Of a stretch of DNA of 64,000 nt, positions 35,146-42,975 are shown piece by piece. The notes below the pieces were generated by a model, which saw only the letters and a list, made by a program, of their open reading frames with translations, was not told where the DNA came from and searched no databases. Position 1 is the stretch's first letter. Every line of letters starts with the position of its first letter. The translations under genes were made by a program, and so were the position numbers. This DNA comes from Sphingobacterium sp. GVS05A (GTDB lineage: Bacteria; Bacteroidota; Bacteroidia; Sphingobacteriales; Sphingobacteriaceae): NCBI RefSeq assembly GCF_019969845.1, contig NZ_JAHXYR010000010.1, positions 248,001 to 312,000 on the forward strand. Direction: 5' to 3'.

Positions 35146-36603
35146 ATGAGAAAACAAACAAAAAAATGGATGCAAATCATTCAGAGAATTGCATTGTCCA
35201 CCACAGTTCTATCACTTTTTTTCGCCTGCTCAAAACCATTGTCAGAGCAAAATACCACAGAAATCCGACGGACAAAGGCGTCCTCGAACGGTGTTATCGA
35301 TACGTCCCTGTCCAATCTTAAATTTGTCACCAATCCGGTCAATCTCAATATCATTATGTTTGTACCCACAGACAATCCAGCCTTACCCGGCTACAGAACG
35401 CGTCTTTCACAGCTGTTTGTCCATTTCCAGGACTGGCTACATAATGAAATGGGACGCTATGGCTATAGCAATTATCTGGGTCTGGCAAAAGATTCTACAG
35501 GTCTGGTCAACATTATTGAAATTCCGGCAGCGGGAGCTCAAGCGGACTACCCCTACAGCTCAGCTATTTCAGCCGGTAAAATTATAAATGAGATCAATGC
35601 CTACAAAACCAGCCATCCGGGCCAATTTTCATCCAACAATCACTATTTGGTACTTTTGCCTGCAAGAACAGACGGCGATGGCAGCCAGCCATTCTATGGC
35701 TATGGAAAATACTGCTTTGCCGTGGACAATTCCTCCATGTCGGTCAATGGAATTCCAAACCCAAGTTCAAACTACCTCGGCGGTATGCTACATGAGCTGG
35801 GCCATGGATTAAACCTACCCCACAACCGTGCTAAATATGTCAGTGAAGAACCTACATTGGGCACATCACTGATGGGAAGCGGCAATGTCAGCTTTAGTAA
35901 GGGGCAGCCTACTTTCCTAACCGGCTCCGATGCCGCAATTCTCAGCAGAAATGAAGTTTTTCAATCAGCAGTAGCGACAGCCAGTCCTTACCAGGCCCCC
36001 AGTTATTCCATACAACCTCAATTTGCAATTGACAACAGTCAGCAAAAAATCTTTATTACTGGAAATTATACTTCCAATTTACCTGTGAGTGAGATATTAG
36101 TCTATATGGATCCCAACGCGAACAACGAAGGTACCGGGGCCAACAAAGATTACAATGCCGTCACCTGGAAATTTACCCCCGTTTCCTCTGGAGTTATCCA
36201 AGGAACCATAGACCTCAATGAGCTTTACTACAAAGGCAATACACCTTACGAACTTAAGGTAAAATTATTATTGCAAAATGGCTACACCACTTCCAATGTT
36301 TACGACTTCAACTATGTCAACGGGCTTATGACGACCAACCAGGATTCGGTATATACCTATTCCAATGCATCCTATGCGGGTGTGAAAGGCAGCTTTGGCA
36401 AAGGGCAATATACCACTTCGGATTTATTGACAAAAGGTGTGACCGACAATAGTATCTCTTCCATTAAAGTTGGAGCAAATGTTAAAGTCACGCTATACAA
36501 CGGAAATAATTTTACGGGCGATAGCCTCGTCGTAACATCTTCGTCTACCTATCTCTCGACTTTCAACGATAAAGTTTCATCCATGAAAGTACAAAACCGT
36601 TAG
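35146..36603 (+). CDS. Metzincin-like metalloprotease lipoprotein with beta/gamma-crystallin-like tail
   Basis: Secreted lipoprotein, 485 aa; lipobox LFFAC gives Cys28. A zinc site HELGHGLNLPH spans residues 216-226: H216, E217, H220 and H226 fit the metzincin form HExxHxxGxxH, except that Gly at +7 is Asn. A Met that could form a Met-turn (LMGSGNVSF) follows near residue 245. The middle part is Ig-like. The last about 85 residues (VYTYSNASYAGVKGSF...VTLYNGNNFTGDSLVV) resemble a beta/gamma-crystallin domain, known for Ca or carbohydrate binding. It is 18 bp before a fucosidase gene, so glycoprotein breakdown is plausible. Confidence 0.8.
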   Translation: MRKQTKKWMQIIQRIALSTTVLSLFFACSKPLSEQNTTEIRRTKASSNGVIDTSLSNLKFVTNPVNLNIIMFVPTDNPALPGYRTRLSQLFVHFQDWLHNEMGRYGYSNYLGLAKDSTGLVNIIEIPAAGAQADYPYSSAISAGKIINEINAYKTSHPGQFSSNNHYLVLLPARTDGDGSQPFYGYGKYCFAVDNSSMSVNGIPNPSSNYLGGMLHELGHGLNLPHNRAKYVSEEPTLGTSLMGSGNVSFSKGQPTFLTGSDAAILSRNEVFQSAVATASPYQAPSYSIQPQFAIDNSQQKIFITGNYTSNLPVSEILVYMDPNANNEGTGANKDYNAVTWKFTPVSSGVIQGTIDLNELYYKGNTPYELKVKLLLQNGYTTSNVYDFNYVNGLMTTNQDSVYTYSNASYAGVKGSFGKGQYTTSDLLTKGVTDNSISSIKVGANVKVTLYNGNNFTGDSLVVTSSSTYLSTFNDKVSSMKVQNR

Positions 36604-36621
36604 AGAGGGCCGAGCGCTACG

Positions 36622-38016
36622 ATGAATACTTTCATTTTTAGAAACATAAAAACAATCCTGCTTTTGCTATTTGCTCTGGCAGGATTGAACCTGTTCGGCC
36701 AGCCCACACCATGGTTTACCGACGGTAAATTTGGTCTGTTTCTGCACTGGGGGCTATATTCCCAGACGGCAGGCGACTGGAACGGTCATCCCACCAAAGG
36801 GGGGGAACATTTTATGCTCTATGAGCGGATCCCCGTCAAGACCTATGCAAAGATCGCAGACCAATTTAACCCGACCGCCTTTGATACCGACCGCTGGGTG
36901 CAGATGGCCCATGATGCCGGGATGAGATACATTGTGATTACCGCCAAGCATCACGACGGTTTTGCGATGTACAATTCGGCCGTCAGTGATTATAATATCG
37001 TCAAGAGAACCCCATGGGCCAAAGATCCAATGCTGGCGCTCGCGGCGGCCTGCAAGAAATACGGGTTAAAGCTCTGCTTCTATTATTCCCTGGGCCGCGA
37101 TTGGGCAGATCCCGATGTACCGACCAACTGGCCCACCAAAGCCGGCCGTAGCAATACCTGGGACTATCCCAATGAAGATGCTAAAGACCTGAACAAGTAT
37201 GTTGAGAACAAGGTCAAACCGCAGCTTCGCGAACTGCTGACACAGTACGGTCCCATCGGTATTATCTGGTTTGATACACCCGAGCTGATTACCAAAAAAC
37301 AGAGTCAGGAGATCCGGGATCTGATCCATTCCATCCAGCCCGAATGCATTATCAACAGCCGGATCGGCAACGGCCTTGGCGATTATGCCGTCGTCGAGCA
37401 AACGCTAGTTTCAACAGCACGCAAGAACTGGGAAGCCTGTATTACGATGAGTGAAAACTGGGGGTACAACAGGCATGATCAGAAATGGAAAAGCCCCGAA
37501 CTGCTGATTCGCAATCTCATTGAGGTCGTCAGCAAAGGAGGCAATCTGCTGCTCAATGTCGGTCCTAAAGGCGATGGCAGCTGGCCTGTCGAAAGCCAGG
37601 AAAACCTACAAGCTATAGGTGCCTGGATGAAGGTCAACGGCGAAGCCCTATACGGTAGCAGCGTCTGGAACGGGCGGAAAGAAATCGCAGCAGTGCAAAC
37701 AGCAAAAAAGGAGTCCGACAAAGATAAAGGTGGCATGAAGGACGCTGTCAATGATGCAACCCCGAAAGAAATTGTATCAGACTATCGTTTTACCCAGAAG
37801 GGGAATGTTGTCTATCTCTTTGTACGGAGCCCATCAACGGCGACGATTGACATTCCAGAGCTTGCCAAAAACAAACTTGCGATCAGCGCGATCAACCTCC
37901 TCGGCAGTCCATCGAAGGTCAAATGGACACATGGCAAAGATGTCCTACAGCTGTCTTTACCGACAGTCAAAGACAAAAATATACCGATTTATGTCTATAA
38001 AGTCGATGCGAAGTAG
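36622..38016 (+). CDS. GH29 alpha-L-fucosidase
   Basis: Exported glycoside hydrolase releasing terminal L-fucose, 464 aa. Signal peptide ends LFGQ near residue 27. GH29 hallmarks: FGLFLHWGLYSQ (residues 37-48), the substrate-binding ITAKHHDGF (H110, H111), and the nucleophile Asp218 in IGIIWFDTPE. The C-terminal region (about 345-464) is a beta-sandwich domain. It starts 18 bp after the metalloprotease gene and ends before a strong terminator. Linked fucosidase and protease genes point to fucosylated glycoproteins or oligosaccharides as substrate. Confidence 0.95.
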   Translation: MNTFIFRNIKTILLLLFALAGLNLFGQPTPWFTDGKFGLFLHWGLYSQTAGDWNGHPTKGGEHFMLYERIPVKTYAKIADQFNPTAFDTDRWVQMAHDAGMRYIVITAKHHDGFAMYNSAVSDYNIVKRTPWAKDPMLALAAACKKYGLKLCFYYSLGRDWADPDVPTNWPTKAGRSNTWDYPNEDAKDLNKYVENKVKPQLRELLTQYGPIGIIWFDTPELITKKQSQEIRDLIHSIQPECIINSRIGNGLGDYAVVEQTLVSTARKNWEACITMSENWGYNRHDQKWKSPELLIRNLIEVVSKGGNLLLNVGPKGDGSWPVESQENLQAIGAWMKVNGEALYGSSVWNGRKEIAAVQTAKKESDKDKGGMKDAVNDATPKEIVSDYRFTQKGNVVYLFVRSPSTATIDIPELAKNKLAISAINLLGSPSKVKWTHGKDVLQLSLPTVKDKNIPIYVYKVDAK

Positions 38017-38062
38017 CGTTTCCCTGATCTTACCGCCGTCAATTAGCCTGTTAGGTAAAACC

Positions 38063-38100
38063 AAAGGCAGCCAATCTTTAGGAGATAGGCTGCCTTTTTA
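38063..38100 (+). terminator. Terminator after the fucosidase gene
   Basis: AAAGGCAGCC (38063-38072) and GGCTGCCTTT (38088-38097) form a stem extended by ATC/GAT across one mismatch, followed by TTTTTA. It ends the protease/fucosidase operon. Confidence 0.88.
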
Positions 38101-38246
38101 ACATAGATGCAATTCGATCAAAACTACCAAGGACTAAACCGTCGCAGCCCTTTGATCGTTATAGATGATAGGGAAAAATCCTTCGCAACTTTTAATTGGA
38201 AGACATAATCACAAATAATTGCAACGCATAATTACAAATTTCAAAT

Positions 38247-38621
38247 TTATTGGATCACACCTCCCAAAGTCGGATCGACACCAACTCTCGGGTTGCTTAA
38301 GCCTGTTTTAAATGCGCCTATAGCCTCCTGTCCATTGGTAAAGCGCCAATCTGTTTCCTTATTGATATTAAACCATACGAAACTTCTTATTTTGGGAAAC
38401 TGTGTTTCTAGCTGGGCAAACATATCGTTGATCCATGTCGCTTTATCGCCGCCCGTCGATGAACAGCCCATTTCAGCAATAAAAATCGGTTTGCTGGGAT
38501 AAGTCGTAGTTAACTTATGATAAAGTGGACCGAAAACCTGCGCAAAAGACTGCCAGGAAGACCAGCTTTGGGAGGTCCCAAAATTGTAACCAACTTCGGT
38601 ATTCATTTGTGGATTATGCAC
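38247..38621 (-). pseudogene. C-terminal fragment of a GH26-like glycoside hydrolase
   Basis: The frame keeps only about 120 residues. They contain KPIFIAEMGCSSTGGDKA with the Glu expected to be the nucleophile, then WINDMFAQLETQFPKIRSFVWFNINKETDWRF, the typical end of GH26-type beta-mannanase or related clan-A enzymes. The acid/base half of the barrel and any signal peptide are missing: a stop (TGA) lies just before GTG at 38621, and only 90 bp separate it from the LytR gene. It is therefore a remnant, not an active enzyme. Confidence 0.75.
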
Positions 38622-38711
38622 CCCAATTCAAAACTTCTTCACTGAAAATCAATGCACCTATAAATTCATCTGAAATATTATTTTGCCTAAATAACTTTCG
38701 CAAGGAGGATA

Positions 38712-39425
38712 TCAACTGCAATTTAAGATGGAAGCCAGCACCTCATCCCGTAGATTTCGGGCGATCGGAATTTTGTAATCTCCGATATGCAACTGATTAC
38801 CTTCTATGATTGCTATCCTACTTTTATTGACAAGATAGGATCGGTGACAGGCGATAAAGTGGTGAGCTGGCAGCGTGCTCATCATCTGTTGGAGGCTGCA
38901 ATACGTCACTTCACGCGAATCTATCGTCTGCACGATCACATAGTTGCCCATACTCTGCACGAATAGAATATCGTGAAGAAAAATCTTCTTTAACTGTTTA
39001 TCCACCTTCAGAAAAATATGCGCATCGGGAGAAGTTGCCAACATACCTGCCGATGGAGCAGCGGTGCTGAGCACATCTAATGCCCGATTGGCGGCCTTAA
39101 AGAAGCGTTCAAAGGGCACTGGCTTTAACAGATAATCGACAATTTCCAGCTCATAGCCGCGCAATGCATACTTTTCGTAGGCAGACACAACGATTATCTT
39201 GGGCGGATTGCTTAAGCTGGCTATATAATCTAAGCCCGATATCTCCGGCATCTCAATATCAAGAAAGATAAGATCAAGGGGATGCGAACGCAGATATTGG
39301 CTCAACTCGATCGCATCTTCACATTCAACAACAAGCTTCAGAAAATCTATTTTTTCGATGTATGATGCGATTCCTTTGCGCGCAAAAGGTTCGTCGTCAA
39401 CTATAGCACATTTGATCTCCCTCAT
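38712..39425 (-). CDS. LytTR-family response regulator
   Basis: A 237-aa regulator with a receiver domain (about 4-115; acidic pair D10-D11, phospho-acceptor D56 in LIFLDIEMP, Lys in LLKPVPF) and a LytTR DNA-binding domain (about 135-235; KVDKQLKKIFLHDILFVQSMGNYV and FIACHRSYLVNKSRIAIIEGNQLHIG). It lies 6 bp after the LytS-type kinase gene, and the TonB receptor gene is upstream in the same operon. Confidence 0.93.
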   Translation of the reverse strand: MREIKCAIVDDEPFARKGIASYIEKIDFLKLVVECEDAIELSQYLRSHPLDLIFLDIEMPEISGLDYIASLSNPPKIIVVSAYEKYALRGYELEIVDYLLKPVPFERFFKAANRALDVLSTAAPSAGMLATSPDAHIFLKVDKQLKKIFLHDILFVQSMGNYVIVQTIDSREVTYCSLQQMMSTLPAHHFIACHRSYLVNKSRIAIIEGNQLHIGDYKIPIARNLRDEVLASILNCS

Positions 39426-39431
39426 AAACGA

Positions 39432-40502
39432 TTATATATCAAGTATTAACTCAGCAAAAAAATGCGTTGTGTCGGCATGCGTATTCAAGGTATGTCGCTG
39501 CGGATAGAGCAATGCCAACCTCTTTTTCAGATTGGTAAGTCCTGCCCCCGACTCAGCTATCCTAGCCCGGGGAATTACTGGCTCAACAGCAGCTGTCCCG
39601 GATAAACTGTTTGAAATGCTAAAGCATATTTTAGTTGTTTGACGTTTGAGACAGATCGCTATCTCGTACTGCCCACGCACATATTTGAAGGCATTTTCTA
39701 TCAAAGGCTGAAAAAGTAAAGGATGGATGCTGACACCTGTCCAATCCTCGTCAATGTCTTTACGCACGCTCAATCTTGCCGTCAACCGCTGCTGTTGAAA
39801 CGCAATATAAGATTTTAAAAATGCAAGTTCCTGCTCCATGGATACCTTTTCATCCACCGTATAAATCTGGTAGCGCAACAGTTCCGAAAGCTGTTCGACA
39901 CTTTTTTTTGCCAATGTATTTGATTCATCAATTTGAAAATAGACCGTGTTGAGTGCATTGAATAGAAAATGTGGATGGTATTGAGTTTTCAATAATTGCA
40001 ATTCGGTATTTAGCTTGTCAGCTTTGATTTGTTCAACATAGATACGATTGTCGGCTATATTCCTGTCGCTACGCTCATTCCGCAAAAACATGTAGTAAAG
40101 CAGAAACAAGGGAACATAAATCGCATTAACCAATATATAATCAATATAACCATCCCCCATATAGATCCAACCCAGGTGTTCGGACACGAAGACCGTTGGA
40201 TTCAATATCCCCATGATTTGCGCAATGGCAATGATATACTCGATCGTTACATTTGCTGTAACAACGGGCTTTGCCGCAAAGATCCGAGCAAGTCTACGCC
40301 GCCACAGCAGTGTTATGACGTAACAAAAAATCACCGAGATGAGCAGTCCCACCGAATGGATCTTAATACCACCAGACCAAAATTCATCTTTCTTGGTTAA
40401 ATCGGTCACGACACGAAGAATATTGAAAGAAGCGATACCCCAGAGCGCCGGGCCTAGATATTGTATGGGGTTTACGCTTAATTTTGCTATGATCGCTCTC
40501 AT
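39432..40502 (-). CDS. LytS-type sensor histidine kinase (His_kinase family)
   Basis: Membrane kinase, 356 aa from this start. About four membrane helices (roughly 15-130 of the mature frame) precede a coiled linker. The His_kinase domain has LKTQYHPHFLFNALNTVYF (phospho-acceptor His in HPHFLFN) and a HATPase with LLFQPLIENAFKYV and AGLTNLKKRL. I use ATG 40502, four bases after the stop of the TonB receptor; a start at 40550 would overlap that gene by 44 bp. It pairs with the LytTR regulator. Confidence 0.88.
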   Translation of the reverse strand: MRAIIAKLSVNPIQYLGPALWGIASFNILRVVTDLTKKDEFWSGGIKIHSVGLLISVIFCYVITLLWRRRLARIFAAKPVVTANVTIEYIIAIAQIMGILNPTVFVSEHLGWIYMGDGYIDYILVNAIYVPLFLLYYMFLRNERSDRNIADNRIYVEQIKADKLNTELQLLKTQYHPHFLFNALNTVYFQIDESNTLAKKSVEQLSELLRYQIYTVDEKVSMEQELAFLKSYIAFQQQRLTARLSVRKDIDEDWTGVSIHPLLFQPLIENAFKYVRGQYEIAICLKRQTTKICFSISNSLSGTAAVEPVIPRARIAESGAGLTNLKKRLALLYPQRHTLNTHADTTHFFAELILDI

Positions 40503-40506
40503 GACA

Positions 40507-42732
40507 TCAATAATTAATACGGCTATTTTCTTCCAATCGGTCATTGGCACGGTCGCTTTTTAGGTTAGCTTTCTTTCCGCGATGTAATCGATAGGAAAGA
40601 TTGATCCCCAAGGCTCTACTGTCGTACAACTCACGATACTTCCCTTCCATAGCATCACTGCTAAAAATTATTTTCGGCCTGTTGGTCCTGAAAAGGTCAT
40701 TGGCATAAATATACAAAGTTAATTTATCTTGCAAGAAGGTTTTGCGTACCGCCGTATTCATAGACCAAAGGGAAGCCATGGTGGCCTGCCCCTCGGCAGT
40801 AGACCCGTTCCAGAAACCATTGAGGTCGAGGCTGAGTTTAAAAGGCAGACTTACCGTATTCTGTACCTGCAAAGAAGGAACCAGCCGCCTGTTGCGATGT
40901 ACATCAGTTGCCGTCAGCCACTCAAAAGAGGTATAGTTCAGGTTCCCGTTCAGCTGTATATTCCACTTTTTCAGGGGGGAAATACTGGCCGCATTGAACC
41001 GCAGACCAACATTGGATGCATGCTCGAGATTCATCGGCATAACGACAGTCCGCCTTTGCTCGTCCAGGTTGTAGCTCTTGCTGATCGCATTTTGCCGCAG
41101 GTTATAGCGCAGCTGCAACGAATAGCTGTTTTTAAACAGCCAGGTCAGTTCCATCGTATGGACAAACTCGGGCTTCAATGCTGAGTTTCCCTTCTCGTAC
41201 AAATAGGGGTCATTGACTTCAATAAAAGGGCTCAGGTCTTTGAAATTGGGACGATTGACCCGTCTGTGGTAATTGACCGAAAGCTTTTGTTTCGTATCCA
41301 GTGCATAGGTCATCGTCAGGTTGGGAAAGAAATTTTTATAGGATCTTAGCATGGTAAAATCTGTATCCTTGTCATTTGTGGTCCTGCTCTTAAAAGCAGC
41401 ATCCTCAAAACGTAGCCCCACATCGATTTGAAAGAAGTCCGATGGGCTGAACTGCGTCTGCATAAATAGTGCTTTCAGCTGCTCCTCATGCCCGAATGTA
41501 TTGGTCAGATCGGCACGCCCTTGCCAACTGTTGTCATTAGCTTGCTGATAAAATGAATTGGTGCGCATATTTACCTGCGTCAATTTTCCACCAAAGGAGG
41601 TTGTCATATTTGGCCAGATGTCGAGCATGTATTTCGACTGTATCGTCGTAATAGTAACCTTTCCTCCCGTCTCACCGCGGAGTTTCTGTTGCAAGGCCAC
41701 TACTGAACCATCAGCCCCAAATTTGTCCAGCAGCTGGTCTTGGGTTTCGGATTGTTTAAACTGTTGCCGGTCAAGATAATTTTCCCATTTGGAGCCAGCA
41801 CCAAGTTGGATCGTTAAATGAGCTCCTGTACTAAAGTTATTAAAGGTATGCCCTAAGACATTTCCTGTTGCTATAGTGGAGTCCACCTTTGAAGAGCTGT
41901 CAAAGAAATTAGAACGGACAGCTTCCTGTTTGGTCCGTTCATGATCGTTGATAAGCACATAGGCACCCATTTTCACTTGATCATTTGGCGCATAATCGAG
42001 CGTGCCGTTGTAATAATGATTGCGATAATTTCTCTTTCTGACGGCGTCCATATCCAATCTTAATGCATTGCTCCCCATATCCCCCCCATTGTTGATATAC
42101 CTGGTCGAATTAACATCAATTAATTCCGTTCCATTTGCAAAAGAATAGGTATGCGACATAGTCAATTTGGACATATTGGCTGCGATGGCAATATTTTGGA
42201 AGGTCCTGCTATATTTTCCCTGTTCGGCATTGGTCGATAAAGATACGCTGAGGCCACCTGCCGTCCGGTTGGCTCGTTTTAGATTGATAAACCGGGCATC
42301 ACCGTTGGCATCCATTGTAGCATCTGGTTGCGTAATAAGTTCAACAACATCGAGCGATGCAGCTGGCAGGGAGGATAAATAATTGATCAGATTTTCGCCA
42401 TCCATAAAATTTGTTTTGCCGTCGACCAGCAGCTGAATGCCTGCTTGCCCGTTTAAACTGATCTTACCGTTTGCTAAAATGCTCACACCAGGCATTCTGC
42501 GCAGCAGCTCCAGCGCACTGCCCGAAGAACCGGCGCTGCCTTTAGCCACCTGATAAGTCAGCTTGCCGGGAGCAATCTTGATGGGGTCAACCCGCCCTGA
42601 CACTTCGACCTCCTTCAACCGTATCGATTTAATGGTGGTCGTATCCTGCAAAAAACAGCCAGTCTCCCCATAAGCCGTACGGCAAGCAAACAGCATTGTG
42701 GCAAACTGCAGATAGATTAATTTTCGGATCAT
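40507..42732 (-). CDS. TonB-dependent receptor-like outer-membrane beta-barrel protein
   Basis: Outer-membrane receptor, 741 aa, of the Bacteroidota OMP_b-brl_3 type. Signal peptide, then a short linker with IRLKEVEVSGR, a plug (GSALELLRRMPGVSILANGKISLNGQAGIQLLVDGKTNF, ELITQPDATMDANGDARFINL), and a barrel with repeated aromatic strands. There is no N-terminal CarboxypepD_reg or STN domain. It is first in an operon with the LytS/LytR pair, which suggests the kinase senses something related to its substrate. The leader carries a strong hairpin immediately before the ATG (42734-42761). Confidence 0.85.
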   Translation of the reverse strand: MIRKLIYLQFATMLFACRTAYGETGCFLQDTTTIKSIRLKEVEVSGRVDPIKIAPGKLTYQVAKGSAGSSGSALELLRRMPGVSILANGKISLNGQAGIQLLVDGKTNFMDGENLINYLSSLPAASLDVVELITQPDATMDANGDARFINLKRANRTAGGLSVSLSTNAEQGKYSRTFQNIAIAANMSKLTMSHTYSFANGTELIDVNSTRYINNGGDMGSNALRLDMDAVRKRNYRNHYYNGTLDYAPNDQVKMGAYVLINDHERTKQEAVRSNFFDSSSKVDSTIATGNVLGHTFNNFSTGAHLTIQLGAGSKWENYLDRQQFKQSETQDQLLDKFGADGSVVALQQKLRGETGGKVTITTIQSKYMLDIWPNMTTSFGGKLTQVNMRTNSFYQQANDNSWQGRADLTNTFGHEEQLKALFMQTQFSPSDFFQIDVGLRFEDAAFKSRTTNDKDTDFTMLRSYKNFFPNLTMTYALDTKQKLSVNYHRRVNRPNFKDLSPFIEVNDPYLYEKGNSALKPEFVHTMELTWLFKNSYSLQLRYNLRQNAISKSYNLDEQRRTVVMPMNLEHASNVGLRFNAASISPLKKWNIQLNGNLNYTSFEWLTATDVHRNRRLVPSLQVQNTVSLPFKLSLDLNGFWNGSTAEGQATMASLWSMNTAVRKTFLQDKLTLYIYANDLFRTNRPKIIFSSDAMEGKYRELYDSRALGINLSYRLHRGKKANLKSDRANDRLEENSRINY

Positions 42733-42733
42733 T

Positions 42734-42761
42734 ATTCGTATTCTTTAATTTGAATACGAAT
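42734..42761 (-). promoter_or_regulatory. Perfect 10-bp inverted repeat directly before a TonB receptor ATG
   Basis: ATTCGTATTC (42734-42743) and GAATACGAAT (42752-42761) are perfect arms around TTTAATTT. The structure ends one base before the start codon at 42730-42732, where a ribosome would load. It may be an operator or a translational switch. Confidence 0.5.
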
Positions 42762-42882
42762 GTATAGGCCTAACAGTGATTGCCTAAATAATTTATTCGA
42801 ACGGTACGATTTGCGGGATGAATGGCCACAGCTAAGAGCAGGTACCCAGAGGCATCGGTAAAATAGCAACAATGCAAGAGCC

Positions 42883-42908
42883 AAAAAAGCCACATCTCCC
42901 GACGTGGC
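42883..42908 (-). terminator. Terminator of the second sus-type operon
   Basis: On the minus strand GCCACGTC and GATGTGGC form an 8-bp stem (one G-U) with a GGGA loop, followed by TTTTTT. It lies about 70 bp after the stop of the protease lipoprotein gene. Confidence 0.8.
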
Positions 42909-42975
42909 CTTCACTTAAATAAACATAAACATAAACATATGAACCACCACCTAATTTAGCGGTTTTAACTAACTC

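Noticed and set aside
38525..38809. Plus-strand 94-codon frame over the LytR end and the GH26 remnant
   Set aside because: It spans two unrelated minus-strand features and has no protein-like pattern.
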